Counted from the first letter of the stretch, positions 1 to 9,856 are shown. The stretch: 64,000 nucleotides of DNA from Pseudomonas sp. S06B 330 (GCF_002845275.2 NZ_CP088149.1:2724501-2788500); one strand, 5' to 3'. Numbers and translations are program-made. The notes: generated by a model from the sequence alone, not told the origin.

Positions 1-1643
1 GTGCTGCTGTTCATGGCCGCATCGAGCGAAGGCGTCCAGGCGCGGAAGAGGTGTGTCAGTGCGCCGCCATCGGCGGCCCGCACATAGTCGGCATATTGTT
101 CGGCGCCCTGTGCCCGAATGCATTGGGCGCTCAGGCAGCCCGTGGCCAGCTCGGTCAACCAGAGCCGTGTGTTCAGGTCATGGTAATCGACAAACCAGGT
201 GCCATTGGCGGAACGCTTGAGGAACACGCCGCGGTCGCTGAACAGTGCTTGATGGCGTTGTTCGATCTGTTGGAAATGGCTGGGGGCGGTGGTTTCGAGC
301 CAGGTGTTCATCGCCTCCAGGTCGATGTATTCACTCACCTTGGCACTGAGGAAGTCGTTATCGCGGTTGGCCTGTTTTTCGGCGCGGTATTCGCGCACCA
401 GGTGTTCTGCTTCGGGGTACAGGTCGGCCGGTATAAAGGCGCGCACGGGCGCTACGATACGGGCAATACGCGCATCGCGGGTGCTGGCTTCAACCCGGCT
501 GGGCTGGCCGCCGTAGCGGCGGGCCTGGGTTTCAGCCCTGAGCGCCTCATCCAGCTGATGCTGGGTGTCGAGCATGACCTTGCCCTGCTCGGGGGTGAGG
601 CTGATATCACGCCCCTTGTAGCGGTAGTTGAGGGTACCCGCCAACTCAGCCCCGTCTTCGCTGACCAGGCTGCGCACAAACCCACCGATGCTCAGGCGCA
701 GGGTGTTATCAGCGATCCACTGTTGGTGACGCGCTTCCAGCCACTCCTGCTCATGGTTGATATCGCGCAGCACGCCGAGGTCATCGTCCAGGCAGGCAAA
801 GACAGGAAACAAGCCATTGGCCTGGGCCTTGGCGGTTTCCAGCCAATCCTGAGTGCGCTGGCCCTCCCAGCGTTCGGCGCTCCACTCGCCCGGCGCTTCG
901 TCGCTGGCGTCGGGGTGTTGGCCAATGACCCTTTCCCGTTCTCGTGCGCGGTGCATCGCCGTGGTGTAGGCGTTGATGTTATGGGTTGTCGGCGATTTCA
1001 TCGCCGCCGCGCCCAGTGCGTCGGTATCGTCGCCGCCGCGCTTTTGATCGGCCTTCATCGACCGGGCGTAGGTGGACGGGATCAGTTCGGCCATCACCTG
1101 CTCAGCATCGGCCAGCGCAGGGCAATGAGGCGCTTGCAGCTCGTTGGCCACCGTGCGCAAGGCCACGTGGCGCATGTGCGCGTTGCGCTGGGCACTGCTG
1201 TCGCTCAACGCCTGGCAGTGTTCCGGGGGCAGGGGGTACTCGCAGTAGAGCATCCAGGCGTTATGGATCTTTTTCAGCGCCAGGCCCGCCAAGGTGCCGC
1301 TCAACACGAGCGTGTCATCGTCCTCCAGCGCTTGCTCGCTGAGCAAACCATCGGGTGCGATGGCGTAGCGTTGGAGCGGGCCCTGGTCCTGCCACAGGTA
1401 AAGATAACCTGCGCGCAGGCGGCGGGCCGCCATGGGATGGCTGTGGCTGGCAACGCCAGGCGTGCAGCAGGGATGGGGCGCTTGTTCTTCGGCCAGCGCA
1501 TAGCGCACCGGCACCACGAACAGTTCAGGCTGACCGGCAGGGCAGGGCGTTATGGCGCAGTTGATATCTTCGTGGGGCATCGCCCTGGCGGCTCGGTCAG
1601 CTCGTGCCAGTCGATCAAGCATTTCCAGCTTGTCTGCACTCAT
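1..1643 (-). CDS. VasX-type (BTH_I2691 family) T6SS effector, N-terminal part, cut by the window edge
   Basis: The reverse strand is open from an ATG at 1643 to base 1 (547 codons) with no stop, so the C-terminus lies outside the window. The N-terminus has the arrangement of the VasX N-terminal region: a CPAGQ segment, then VPVRYALAEE, then RRLRAGYLYLW about 70 residues in. These effectors are usually large, with colicin-like or membrane-active C-terminal parts; that part is not visible here. The start overlaps the stop of the DUF4123 gene by ATGA, so the two are translationally coupled. With vgrG and the DUF4123 adaptor upstream, this should be the cargo loaded on the VgrG spike. An immunity gene would be expected further left. 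A family assignment to VasX-like effectors is likely; the toxic activity is unknown. Confidence 0.8.
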   Translation of the reverse strand, partial: MSADKLEMLDRLARADRAARAMPHEDINCAITPCPAGQPELFVVPVRYALAEEQAPHPCCTPGVASHSHPMAARRLRAGYLYLWQDQGPLQRYAIAPDGLLSEQALEDDDTLVLSGTLAGLALKKIHNAWMLYCEYPLPPEHCQALSDSSAQRNAHMRHVALRTVANELQAPHCPALADAEQVMAELIPSTYARSMKADQKRGGDDTDALGAAAMKSPTTHNINAYTTAMHRARERERVIGQHPDASDEAPGEWSAERWEGQRTQDWLETAKAQANGLFPVFACLDDDLGVLRDINHEQEWLEARHQQWIADNTLRLSIGGFVRSLVSEDGAELAGTLNYRYKGRDISLTPEQGKVMLDTQHQLDEALRAETQARRYGGQPSRVEASTRDARIARIVAPVRAFIPADLYPEAEHLVREYRAEKQANRDNDFLSAKVSEYIDLEAMNTWLETTAPSHFQQIEQRHQALFSDRGVFLKRSANGTWFVDYHDLNTRLWLTELATGCLSAQCIRAQGAEQYADYVRAADGGALTHLFRAWTPSLDAAMNSS

Positions 1644-2491
1644 GCAATCAGTCCCTTTTCGGTGAGCAACTGACGGTGCAGTTCGGCGCTCAGGTTATCC
1701 AGACGCTGTGTGGGTAGAACCTCTTTCTCGTCCAGGATCTGCCGGTAAACGGTGTGATCCGCTGCGTTGGGGAAGTCGTCACCTAGCACGGCGTGAAAGT
1801 TGGCCCAGCGCATGATTTGATCGGCGGTGCTGTAGCCTTGCCGCTCAGCGCTGTGCTGGCAGGCCGAGGCCCACTGCTGTTGTGCAGCGGGAGCCAAGCC
1901 TTGCAAGCGTTGAGGAACATGCAGCTGGCAATGCTCGATCAACTGCTGGGCAAGACGCTGCCGCTTGGCTGCGCTCAAGTGCCCCAGTTGCTCCAGGGTA
2001 AGGAATAACCAAGGCTTGTCCGTGTACTGAGCGATGGGTTGATCAGGGTTTTCCTGGGCAATGAAACCCGAAGGGTAAAGTGATTCGGGCAGTAAAATAC
2101 GGCGGATCGGTCCCATCAGCCGATCACGCGCCTGGGGTGCTAGATCCGCCAACCACAAGTGGGTGATACGGGGGTCGTAGTATCGAAAGAAAACGCTGAC
2201 ATCGCCCTCGATGCGGGCGTGAATCAGGCTACGCAGGTGCTGCACTACCGCCGCTTCATTCACCTCGGATTCCAGCCAGATACCGGCCGTCGCACACCAC
2301 TCCTGGGCAAACGTGTGCGCCAGCGGGCTGTTCGGAACTACCGGCACCAACACCGGGCTAACCGTTACCAGAGCGCTGTAGGCAGTCTGTTGATACAGCG
2401 ATTGAAACGCCGTACTGCCTCCGAGCTCAATCAGACGGCTTGGCAGATTATCGATCAGGGCACCATCCAGCAGCAGATAAGCCTGACTCAT
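1640..2491 (-). CDS. DUF4123 T6SS effector adaptor/chaperone (Tap/Tec type)
   Basis: A 283-residue protein starting MSQAYLLLDG. DUF4123 proteins bind a specific effector and the tip of its cognate VgrG, loading the toxin for type VI secretion, and are not themselves secreted toxins. The opening YLLLDGA, a middle block around FRYYDPR (a hallmark of the family) and the length fit. I chose the ATG at 2491 because it overlaps the vgrG stop as ATGA; an upstream in-frame start at 2518 would overlap vgrG further and looks unnecessary. The gene lies between vgrG and the VasX-like effector, the classic spike-adaptor-cargo order, so it probably serves that effector. Confidence 0.88.
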   Translation of the reverse strand: MSQAYLLLDGALIDNLPSRLIELGGSTAFQSLYQQTAYSALVTVSPVLVPVVPNSPLAHTFAQEWCATAGIWLESEVNEAAVVQHLRSLIHARIEGDVSVFFRYYDPRITHLWLADLAPQARDRLMGPIRRILLPESLYPSGFIAQENPDQPIAQYTDKPWLFLTLEQLGHLSAAKRQRLAQQLIEHCQLHVPQRLQGLAPAAQQQWASACQHSAERQGYSTADQIMRWANFHAVLGDDFPNAADHTVYRQILDEKEVLPTQRLDNLSAELHRQLLTEKGLIA

Positions 2492-4512
2492 GCGTTGAGC
2501 TCCGCTAGTTTTTGGCACACGGCGCAGACGGGTGCAGCTTGCTGAGCGGCTTGGATCAACGCCGCACCTTGTGTAACCCGTGGCAGAGCAACCAGCGCCT
2601 GGGTGACCATTGGTATGGCCGAAAGGGCCTGCTGCGCGGGAACCCCCATAACCGGCGTACCACCCAGCACGATGGGCACGCTGCTGAAAATGCCACCGGG
2701 GCCGATGACGATGTGCTGGCCGCCACCTTTCAAGGTGATGCTGGCCCCCGCATCGAGGATCACCTGCACGCCTGTCTTGAGGTGCACTTGCTGACCCGCT
2801 TCAACTGCCAGCGTTTGTCCGATGCGGGTATGGCTGCTGCTGGCGACCTGCAAGTAGTCGTTGGCCTTGAGTTCGACCTTGCGGTCCGCGCCAACAGTGC
2901 GCTGGTCTTCAGCTTCCAGCACTGCAATGCTGTTGCCCTTGATGGTTTCCCGGCGCTCGTTACCGACCTCAAGCTGGCTGTCGTGTTCGATCTTTTGCTC
3001 CAGGTCGCGCTGGGCACGCAGGTAGATCAACTCCTGGCCTTTGCGATCTTCAATCGACAGTTCGTTGTAGCCACCGCTGTCAGGCGAGCTACGGCTGCGC
3101 AGCACGGTCTTGGTTTTGTTCGCGGGCAACGGGTAAGGCTGCGGGGTGAGCTTGTTGGGCACGCAACCGGTAATCAACGGCTGGTCGGGATTACCCTCCA
3201 GGTAGGTCACCACCACTTCCATGCCGACGCGAGGGAGGGTCACCGCGCCAAAACCCTGTCCAGCCCAACTGGACGCTACCCGTAGCCAGCAACTGCTCTT
3301 GTCACTGTTCAGCTCGGCACGGTCCCAGTGAAATTCGACTTTGACCCGCCCGTATTCATCGCAGTAGATGTCTTCCCCTGCTGGCCCGGTAACCCGCGCC
3401 GTCTGGCTGACCAGCTCGGCGTTGCGGGTGACCAGCGGCGGCCGATAGAACACGTCCCAGGGAATGGCGCTGAAGCTGTTGCGATAGCCTTGGCTGAAGC
3501 CGTCTTCGGGTTGGCTGTCGCTGCTGACTGACTCCTCAAGCACCTGCGGCTGTTTACCTTCATGGGTGACGCTGAGCAAGAGCCACAAGTCGTTGCTGTC
3601 TTTACGCGGGTGCTCGGTCAGGTCGAAGAAGTGGCCGCTGCGCAAAAACGGTTGGTCGCTTTGACCTTCGGCCAACTGGTAGTCGCTGCGGTGTCGTTCC
3701 AGGGCCTGGCGGGCCCGTTGCCTGGCGAGTTTCTCGGTGTCCATCGACAGCGGGTAGCGGTAGTCCTCAAGCGGCGGGCTGAACTCAGCGGTGAACTGGC
3801 TCTCCAGCAGCAGGCTTGGCCGCTGGAAGTCATAGCCGCGGCGCGTGACCGTGCTGGTGCGGGTGCTGAAGCGCCGGGAGAACTGGCTGATGACCGGGTG
3901 ATCGGCCACCAGACCACTGCCTTGCTGATACGGCGTGGCGCCAAGCTTGGGGAAAAACGTCTGGTCGTCGGTGAACACCAGCCGATGGCCGTCCGGGCTG
4001 TGCTGGTGGTGCCAGGCAATCCCGTCCTCGCTGCACAGCCGCAGGATCAGCTCGTAGTCGCTTTCAAAATATTGAGTGCAGTATTCGCGTTCAGGGCTGG
4101 TGCGGACATGGAACGCAAAGGCATCGGCCTGAATGCCATGGCCCTTGAGCACCTGGGCAACGATCTGCGGCACCGTCAGTTGCTGGAAAATCCGCTGGTT
4201 GTAGCTGAATTGCAAGTAGTGCAGCGCGGGCACCAAGGTCAGCTGATAGCGGGTCAGGCGCCTGCCGGATTCGCCGACCAGAACATCTTCGATATGCCCG
4301 TGAATCCCTTCACCCTGCAAGCCAAAGCGCAGAAATGCCGGCTGGCCGAGCAGGCTTTCCAGATCGAAATCAGGGTACTCGCTGACCAGCTCGACGCTGA
4401 TCGCATACAAGCAACTGATGGCTTCAGTACCGCTGAAAGCCAGCACTTTGAAGTCGTTGCGAACCGTGGGGATCTGTAGCTCGAAAAGCGCAGCATTGGC
4501 CGGTGCGAACAT
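2488..4512 (-). CDS. vgrG: Type VI secretion tip protein VgrG (TssI)
   Basis: A 674-residue VgrG spike protein. The N-terminal half has the gp27-like fold signature seen in Pseudomonas VgrGs (QRIFQQLTVPQIV, YCTQYFESDYEL, then CSEDGI). A gp5-like OB domain follows (GEDIYCDEYGRVKVEFHWD, then RVASSWAGQGFG and PRVGMEVVV). The C-terminal part is the needle/DUF2345-like repeat region ending in a glycine-rich GPGGI stretch. The last residues carry a CAVC pair just before the stop, possibly an adaptor docking tail. The ATG at 4512 is preceded by AAGGAT; an upstream in-frame ATG at 4557 lacks support. No hcp or PAAR gene is next to it, so this is an orphan vgrG island rather than a main T6SS locus. 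Confidence 0.93.
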   Translation of the reverse strand: MFAPANAALFELQIPTVRNDFKVLAFSGTEAISCLYAISVELVSEYPDFDLESLLGQPAFLRFGLQGEGIHGHIEDVLVGESGRRLTRYQLTLVPALHYLQFSYNQRIFQQLTVPQIVAQVLKGHGIQADAFAFHVRTSPEREYCTQYFESDYELILRLCSEDGIAWHHQHSPDGHRLVFTDDQTFFPKLGATPYQQGSGLVADHPVISQFSRRFSTRTSTVTRRGYDFQRPSLLLESQFTAEFSPPLEDYRYPLSMDTEKLARQRARQALERHRSDYQLAEGQSDQPFLRSGHFFDLTEHPRKDSNDLWLLLSVTHEGKQPQVLEESVSSDSQPEDGFSQGYRNSFSAIPWDVFYRPPLVTRNAELVSQTARVTGPAGEDIYCDEYGRVKVEFHWDRAELNSDKSSCWLRVASSWAGQGFGAVTLPRVGMEVVVTYLEGNPDQPLITGCVPNKLTPQPYPLPANKTKTVLRSRSSPDSGGYNELSIEDRKGQELIYLRAQRDLEQKIEHDSQLEVGNERRETIKGNSIAVLEAEDQRTVGADRKVELKANDYLQVASSSHTRIGQTLAVEAGQQVHLKTGVQVILDAGASITLKGGGQHIVIGPGGIFSSVPIVLGGTPVMGVPAQQALSAIPMVTQALVALPRVTQGAALIQAAQQAAPVCAVCQKLAELNA

Positions 4513-4953
4513 ACACTTATCCTTAAGCTGAAAGGGAAAGCAAAAGGCGATGCGCAAGCCATTGCCTGAGCAAGCTCAATTTTTCGAGCACGCTAACAAG
4601 GCGACATGGGAATTGATGCAGGATGCGTCCTAAGCATCTGTGCGAATTTTCGTTTGTTTGTACTGGCAGTGGCTTTTCTCGACCTGGATACTGTGGTTTG
4701 CGAGCACCTGCGCGATTCGTCAGCCTCCCATGAGGTGCCCGGGTTGCGACTGCCCTGCAGTCGATCGCAGCCTCGTGTCTCGGCAGCGGCTACATGCTGC
4801 GCCTACGATTGCGCCATTCTGGCCCGCTATGTGCTTTGCCCCCTGTATCGATTGCTGATCGATTGGTCAAACCTGCAACCCTGCATATGCCCTGGTTGAG
4901 GTCGGACCCGTCCGTCAAATGCGTCGACAACAGCATTTACAGGGACCAGACCC
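4513..4953. other. Intergenic region between vgrG and ureD containing a REP element
   Basis: This stretch separates the divergent vgrG and ureD and should hold promoters for both. The only recognisable structure is a REP-type palindrome at 4745-4793. Short open frames here show no family features and I do not call them genes. Confidence 0.6.
4745..4793. repeat. REP element (GTAGCCGCTGCCG family)
   Basis: The stretch ends in CGGCAGCGGCTAC and contains the GATCGCAGCC core and CTGCAGTCG, the same units found at 10494, 12683, 18628 and in the 61.8-62.2 kb array. It is a diverged single copy upstream of ureD. Confidence 0.7.
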
Positions 4954-5787
4954 ATGACACTTGCCCAACCGCACGACCTTGCTGCCCGCGATACCGGCTG
5001 GAGTGCCGAGTTGTCGCTGCGCTTTGTCCGGCGCGGGACGAAGACCTGTATTGGTGCACGGCGGCATTTCGGTCCTCTTTTGGTGCAGCGGCCGTTCTAC
5101 CCTGAAGGCGCACCGTGCCACGTCTATGTGTTGCACCCACCCGGCGGTGTAGTCGGTGGCGACAAATTGGTGCTTGATGTGCAGCTGGAAGCAGGCAGCC
5201 ATGCCTTGCTGACCATGCCCGGTGCCACCAAGTTCTACCGCAGCGGCGGCGACACCGCGAGCCTCAGCCAGCATTTTCATCTGGCCGCTGACAGCGTGCT
5301 GGAGTGGTTGCCCCAGGGCAGCATTTGTTTCCCGGGCGCGCGGGTACGCCTGGAAAACCGCTTCAGTCTGTCGCCAGGTGCCCGTCTGTTGGCCTGGGAA
5401 ACCCTGTGCCTGGGCCGGCCGGTGATGAACGAAGTGTTCAGTCATGGCGCCCTGGACAGTCGCTTGCAGATCGATGTGCCTGACGATCCTGGCCTGTACG
5501 AACGCCAGCGTATCGACGGTGGTCAGTTGCAAAAGCTTGGCGGCTACCCGCTGCTGGCGACCTTCTGCGCGTATCCGGCCAACCAGACATTACTCGATCA
5601 GACCCGTGTGCTGATCGAAGACTTGAGCGTACCCGCCGGTGCAACCCTGCTCGGCCAACTGCTGGTTGTACGCCTGCTCGATCACGATAACCAACGCCTG
5701 CAATCCACCCTGCAGCAGATATGGCATGCCTTGCGACCGACTGTTGTCGGTCTGGCGCCATGCCCGCCGCGTATCTGGGCCACTTGA
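4954..5787 (+). CDS. ureD: Urease accessory protein UreD
   Basis: A 277-residue UreD (UreH), the scaffold that binds apo-urease and with UreF and UreG forms the nickel-insertion complex. Recognisable family blocks are GPLLVQRPFYPEG, LHPPGGVVGGD and TMPGATKFYRS in the first 95 residues, and LLAWETLCLGRP near residue 150. The ATG at 4954 follows a weak AGGGACC ribosome site. It is the first gene of the urease operon; ureA starts 9 bases after its stop. Regulation cannot be read directly, though urease operons in pseudomonads are usually nitrogen-controlled. Confidence 0.96.
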   Translation: MTLAQPHDLAARDTGWSAELSLRFVRRGTKTCIGARRHFGPLLVQRPFYPEGAPCHVYVLHPPGGVVGGDKLVLDVQLEAGSHALLTMPGATKFYRSGGDTASLSQHFHLAADSVLEWLPQGSICFPGARVRLENRFSLSPGARLLAWETLCLGRPVMNEVFSHGALDSRLQIDVPDDPGLYERQRIDGGQLQKLGGYPLLATFCAYPANQTLLDQTRVLIEDLSVPAGATLLGQLLVVRLLDHDNQRLQSTLQQIWHALRPTVVGLAPCPPRIWAT

Positions 5788-5796
5788 GAGAACGCC

Positions 5797-6099
5797 ATGG
5801 AGCTGACCCCGAGAGAGAAAGACAAACTGTTGCTGTTCACAGCGGCGCTGCTGGCTGAGCGCCGGCTGGCCCGTGGCCTGAAGCTCAACTACCCGGAAGC
5901 GGTGGCCTTGATCAGCGCCACGGTCATCGAAGGCGCTCGCGATGGGCGCACCGTCGCCGAGCTGATGAACCTGGGCCGTGAAGTACTCAGCCGGGAACAG
6001 GTGATGGAAGGGGTCAGCGAAATGATTCCTGACGTGCAGGTAGAAGCCACCTTTCCCGATGGCACCAAGCTTGTGACCGTGCATGACCCGATTGTCTAG
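5797..6099 (+). CDS. ureA: Urease subunit gamma
   Basis: A 100-residue structural subunit of urease, which hydrolyses urea to ammonia and carbamate in the cytoplasm. The sequence begins [14 protein letters not shown] and carries the [12 protein letters not shown] and [13 protein letters not shown] blocks typical of UreA, at the usual full length. ureB follows 9 bases after its stop, so gamma and beta are separate genes rather than fused as in Helicobacter. In Pseudomonas some operons carry an acetyltransferase gene between ureA and ureB; none is present here. Confidence 0.98.
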   Translation: MELTPREKDKLLLFTAALLAERRLARGLKLNYPEAVALISATVIEGARDGRTVAELMNLGREVLSREQVMEGVSEMIPDVQVEATFPDGTKLVTVHDPIV

Positions 6100-6108
6100 G
6101 AGCGCAGG

Positions 6109-6426
6109 ATGATTCCCGGAGAAGTACAGGTCGCCGAGGGCGACATCGAACTCAATGTGGGGTGCCCAACCGTGAGTGTCACCGTGGCCAATCATGGTGA
6201 CCGACCGGTGCAGGTCGGCTCGCATTACCACTTTTATGAAGTCAACCAGGCCTTGGTGTTCGAGCGTGAGCTGAGCTTGGGTTGGCGCCTGGACATTGCC
6301 GCCGGTACCGCCGTGCGCTTCGAACCGGGTCAGGCGCGGACGGTGACCCTGGTGCCGTACGCCGGTAAGCGCGAGGTCTATGGCTTTCAAGGCAAGGTGA
6401 TGGGCAAGCTGGAGACGCAAGGATGA
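6109..6426 (+). CDS. ureB: Urease subunit beta
   Basis: A 105-residue UreB beginning [16 protein letters not shown], with the conserved [21 protein letters not shown] and [10 protein letters not shown] blocks. It assembles with UreA and UreC into the trimer of heterotrimers. Length matches the family. Its TGA overlaps the ureC ATG by four bases, indicating translational coupling with the catalytic subunit. Confidence 0.98.
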   Translation: MIPGEVQVAEGDIELNVGCPTVSVTVANHGDRPVQVGSHYHFYEVNQALVFERELSLGWRLDIAAGTAVRFEPGQARTVTLVPYAGKREVYGFQGKVMGKLETQG

Positions 6427-8126
6427 GTCGAATTTCGCGTCGGGCCTATGCCGATATGTTTGGCCCCACTGTGGGTGATCGGGTGCGGCTGGCCGACACC
6501 GAGCTATGGGTGGCGGTGGAAAAGGACTTCACGATCTATGGTGAAGAGGTCAAATTCGGCGGCGGCAAGGTCATCCGCGACGGCATGGGCCAGGGACAGA
6601 TGCTGGCTGCCGAGGCGATGGACCTGGTGCTGACCAATGCGCTGATCATCGATCATTGGGGCATCGTCAAGGCCGACATCGGGGTAAAGAACGGGCGCAT
6701 CTTCGGCGTGGGCAAGGCCGGCAACCCTGACGTCCAGCCGGGCGTGACCCTGCCCATTGGCCCAGGCACCGAAATCATTGCCGCCGAGGGCAAGATCGTC
6801 ACGGCAGGCGGCATTGACTCGCACATCCACTTCATCTGCCCGCAACAGGTGGAGGAAGCGCTGGTTTCGGGGATCACGACCTTTATCGGGGGCGGCACCG
6901 GTCCGGCTACGGGTACCAACGCCACCACCTGCACCTCCGGGCCTTGGTACCTGGCGCGTATGCTCCAGGCTGCCGATGAGCTGCCGATCAATATTGGCCT
7001 GCTGGGCAAGGGCAACGCCTCGCAGCCTGAAGCCCTGCGCGAGCAGATTCACGCGGGTGCGGTAGGCCTGAAACTGCATGAGGACTGGGGCTCGACGCCC
7101 GCTGCAATTGACTGCTGCCTGACCGTTGCCGAGGAGCTGGACGTGCAGGTGGCGATTCACACCGACACCCTCAACGAATCCGGCTGTGTCGAAGACACCC
7201 TGGCGGCCATAGGTGACCGCACCATCCACACCTTTCACACCGAAGGGGCGGGCGGCGGCCATGCCCCTGACATTATTCGTGCGGCAGCCTTTGCCAATGT
7301 GCTGCCGTCGTCGACCAACCCGACCTTGCCCTACACCGTCAACACTGTCGACGAGCACCTGGACATGCTCATGGTCTGCCACCACCTGGACCCGAGCATT
7401 GCCGAAGACGTGGCGTTCGCCGAATCGCGTATTCGGCGCGAGACCATCGCTGCCGAAGACATCCTGCATGACATCGGTGCGTTCTCGATGACCTCATCCG
7501 ATTCCCAGGCCATGGGCCGGGTCGGTGAAGTGGTGCTGCGCACCTGGCAGGTTGCGGACCAGATGAAGCGCCGACGCGGCCCGCTGTCCCCCGATAGCCA
7601 ATACAGCGATAACTTCCGGGTCAAGCGCTATATCGCCAAGTACACCATCAACCCGGCGCTGACCCATGGCATCGCCCATGAAGTGGGATCAGTGGAGGCC
7701 GGCAAGCTGGCCGACCTGGTGCTCTGGGCCCCGGCCTTTTTCGGGGTCAAGCCGGCGCTGGTGATCAAGGGCGGGATGATTGCCATGGCGCCGATGGGCG
7801 ATATCAACGGCTCGATCCCGACGCCGCAGCCGGTGCATTACCGACCCATGTTCGGCGCCCTGGGCGCGGCGCGTAATGCAACGCGCATGACCTTCCTGTC
7901 GCAATCGGCCCATAGCCGCGGTGTACACCAGCAACTGGGGCTGCGCAGCCTGATCGGTGTTGTCGATGGCTGTCGCACAGTGCGCAAGGGCGACATGGTG
8001 CATAACGGCCTGCTGCCGTTGATTGAGGTGGATTCGCAGACCTATGAAGTACGCGCCGACGGTGAACTGTTGGTGTGTGAGCCCGCCACAGTGCTGCCGA
8101 TGGCACAGCGATATTTTCTGTTTTGA
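6423..8126 (+). CDS. ureC: Urease subunit alpha (catalytic)
   Basis: A 567-residue catalytic subunit, identical in length to the Klebsiella enzyme, so its residue numbers apply directly. The nickel ligands are all visible: His134 and His136 in DSHIHF, the carbamylated Lys217 in GLKLHED, His246, His272 and Asp360. The mobile-flap Cys319-His320 pair is present in MVCHHLDP. The enzyme should therefore be active once UreDEFG have loaded nickel and CO2. It overlaps ureB by 4 bases and ureE starts 10 bases downstream behind an AAGGAG site. Confidence 0.99.
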   Translation: MSRISRRAYADMFGPTVGDRVRLADTELWVAVEKDFTIYGEEVKFGGGKVIRDGMGQGQMLAAEAMDLVLTNALIIDHWGIVKADIGVKNGRIFGVGKAGNPDVQPGVTLPIGPGTEIIAAEGKIVTAGGIDSHIHFICPQQVEEALVSGITTFIGGGTGPATGTNATTCTSGPWYLARMLQAADELPINIGLLGKGNASQPEALREQIHAGAVGLKLHEDWGSTPAAIDCCLTVAEELDVQVAIHTDTLNESGCVEDTLAAIGDRTIHTFHTEGAGGGHAPDIIRAAAFANVLPSSTNPTLPYTVNTVDEHLDMLMVCHHLDPSIAEDVAFAESRIRRETIAAEDILHDIGAFSMTSSDSQAMGRVGEVVLRTWQVADQMKRRRGPLSPDSQYSDNFRVKRYIAKYTINPALTHGIAHEVGSVEAGKLADLVLWAPAFFGVKPALVIKGGMIAMAPMGDINGSIPTPQPVHYRPMFGALGAARNATRMTFLSQSAHSRGVHQQLGLRSLIGVVDGCRTVRKGDMVHNGLLPLIEVDSQTYEVRADGELLVCEPATVLPMAQRYFLF

Positions 8127-8136
8127 AGGAGCAAAC

Positions 8137-8616
8137 ATGATTGTTTTAACCCGCCGGCTGAGTGAGGCCGAACAGGTAAGCGCCACCGTGACCCTCACCC
8201 TGGACACCCGGATCAAGAGCCGGGTGCGCGTCACCCTCGACGACGGTCGTGAGGCCGGCCTGATGCTGGAGCGCGGCCAGTTGCTGCGCGGTGGCGAGCT
8301 ACTGGGTGATGAAGATGGCCGTGAGGTGATTCGCGTACTGGCAGCCGCTGAGCAGGTGTCCACCGTGCGCTGTAGCGACCCGTTGCTGTTGGCGCGCGCC
8401 AGTTATCACTTGGGTAATCGCCACGTGCCGTTGCAGATCGATGCAGGGTTTGTGCGTTATCAGCACGATCACGTGCTCGACGAGATGGTGCGAGGCCTGG
8501 GTTTGCAGGTCACAGTCGAACAGGCACCGTTCGAGCCTGAGGCTGGGGCCTATCAGAGCGCACCGCACAGCCACTCCCATAGCGACCATCCCTTCGTGCG
8601 CGTCGCTCAGCACTGA
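8137..8616 (+). CDS. ureE: Urease accessory nickel-binding protein UreE
   Basis: A 159-residue nickel metallochaperone that passes Ni2+ to UreG. The N-terminal UreE fold starts MIVLTRRLSEAEQ. The middle has YHLGNRHVPLQ, which includes the dimer-interface metal-binding His. The C-terminus holds a modest His-rich tail (HSHSHSDH). The start at 8137 is set by AAGGAGCAAAC. In-frame codons upstream belong to the ureC coding region and are not used. It lies in the usual place between ureC and the nickel permease gene. Confidence 0.96.
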   Translation: MIVLTRRLSEAEQVSATVTLTLDTRIKSRVRVTLDDGREAGLMLERGQLLRGGELLGDEDGREVIRVLAAAEQVSTVRCSDPLLLARASYHLGNRHVPLQIDAGFVRYQHDHVLDEMVRGLGLQVTVEQAPFEPEAGAYQSAPHSHSHSDHPFVRVAQH

Positions 8617-8636
8617 TCTTGATAAGGAGTATCACC

Positions 8637-9182
8637 ATGAAAAAGACCCTCGCCCTGACCTTGCTGCTGGTGGCTGTTCCGGCCTTTGCTCACCCCGGCC
8701 ATGACAGCAACCCGCTGCAGGATGGCCTGCTGCACCCGTTGACCGGCCTTGACCATCTGCTGATGCTGCTCGGCACTGGTGTGCTCGCGGCCTTGACCGG
8801 TCGCACCCTGGCGCTGCCGCTGTTGACGCTCTGTGCGATGTTCGGGGGCGCGTTGCTGGGCCATCTGTTCGGTGGTGTGCTGGGCATGGAGCAGATGATC
8901 ATCGGCTCACTGCTGGTGGCGGGTGCCGCATTGTTGCTACCGGCACGTCAGCTCATGCTGGCCTTGGCCATGCCAGTGTTCGCCCTGTTCCACGGTTGGG
9001 CCCATGGCGTTGAAGCCAGCCCGGGAGCGTTCTGGGTGTTCAGCGCAGGCTTTGTCGCGGTCAGTGGCTTGCTGTTGCTGGCAGGCTATGGCGCTGGCCG
9101 TCTGTTGCGTCGTCATTCAGGTTTGCAAAAAGCCTGTGGCGGCGGCTTGCTGGCCGGTGCTGCCCTGGTGTTGGCGGGCTGA
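8637..9182 (+). CDS. ureJ: HupE/UreJ family nickel permease
   Basis: A 181-residue membrane protein beginning with a signal-like helix (MKKTLALTLLL) cleaved or anchored near AFAHPGHD, followed by about six hydrophobic segments. HupE/UreJ proteins transport nickel. The family signatures HPGH near the N-terminus, HPLTGLDHLLM and FALFHGWAHG are all visible and their histidines are the likely metal ligands. Start is set by ATAAGGAG. Its TGA overlaps the ureF ATG by one base. Insertion between ureE and ureF is the common Pseudomonas order and makes this the operon's own nickel supply. Confidence 0.93.
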   Translation: MKKTLALTLLLVAVPAFAHPGHDSNPLQDGLLHPLTGLDHLLMLLGTGVLAALTGRTLALPLLTLCAMFGGALLGHLFGGVLGMEQMIIGSLLVAGAALLLPARQLMLALAMPVFALFHGWAHGVEASPGAFWVFSAGFVAVSGLLLLAGYGAGRLLRRHSGLQKACGGGLLAGAALVLAG

Positions 9183-9856
9183 TGAGCAGCGACCTGAGGC
9201 TACTGCGCCTGCTGCAACTGGCCAGCCCGAACCTGCCAGTGGGTGGTTTTACCTACTCACAGGGGCTGGAGTGGGCAGTGGAAGCCGGCTGGGTGCAAGG
9301 CGTCGAAGGCTTTCGCGCCTGGCAGCACCAGCAGGTGCAGGACACGTTGGGCTGCCTCGACTGGCCATTGTTGGCGCGCCTGTACCAGGCGTGCCGTGAC
9401 CATGATGACCAAGCGTTCGCCCGCTGGAGCCAGTGCTTGCTGGCCAACCGTGAAACCGCCGAGCTACGCCTGGAAGAACGCCAGCGTGGCATGGCCCTGG
9501 CACGTCTGCTCGATGGCTGGCAATTGGCCCAGGCGCCTGAGTGGCGGTCCAGCCTGGCCATGAGCCAACTGAGCGGGATGGCCTGGTTAGGGGTGCATTG
9601 GGACATCCCGTTGCGTGACCTGGCCCTGGGCCATGGTTTTGCCTGGCTCGAAGGCGCTGTGATGGCCGGGGTCAAGCTGGTGCCCTTTGGCCAACAGGCG
9701 GCGCAGAGCCTGCTACGCGATCTGTGTGAAACCCTGCCCGAAGTGTTGGAAAACGCCTTGCAACTGCCTGACGACCAGTTGGGCGCCGGTTTACCGCTGC
9801 TGGCGATTGCCTCGTCCCGCCATGAAACCCAATACACCCGATTGTTCCGATCCTGA
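9182..9856 (+). CDS. ureF: Urease accessory protein UreF
   Basis: A 224-residue UreF, which gates GTP hydrolysis by UreG in the UreDFG complex. Family blocks are [22 protein letters not shown] at the N-terminus, [14 protein letters not shown] in the middle and [12 protein letters not shown] near residue 165. The start overlaps the end of ureJ by a single base. Length and position immediately before ureG are normal. Confidence 0.97.
   Translation: MSSDLRLLRLLQLASPNLPVGGFTYSQGLEWAVEAGWVQGVEGFRAWQHQQVQDTLGCLDWPLLARLYQACRDHDDQAFARWSQCLLANRETAELRLEERQRGMALARLLDGWQLAQAPEWRSSLAMSQLSGMAWLGVHWDIPLRDLALGHGFAWLEGAVMAGVKLVPFGQQAAQSLLRDLCETLPEVLENALQLPDDQLGAGLPLLAIASSRHETQYTRLFRS

Noticed and set aside
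51..1673. A 540-codon forward-strand open frame at the left edge
   Set aside because: It is antisense to the VasX-like effector; its translation has no family features and the reverse frame has clear VasX-type motifs and operon coupling.
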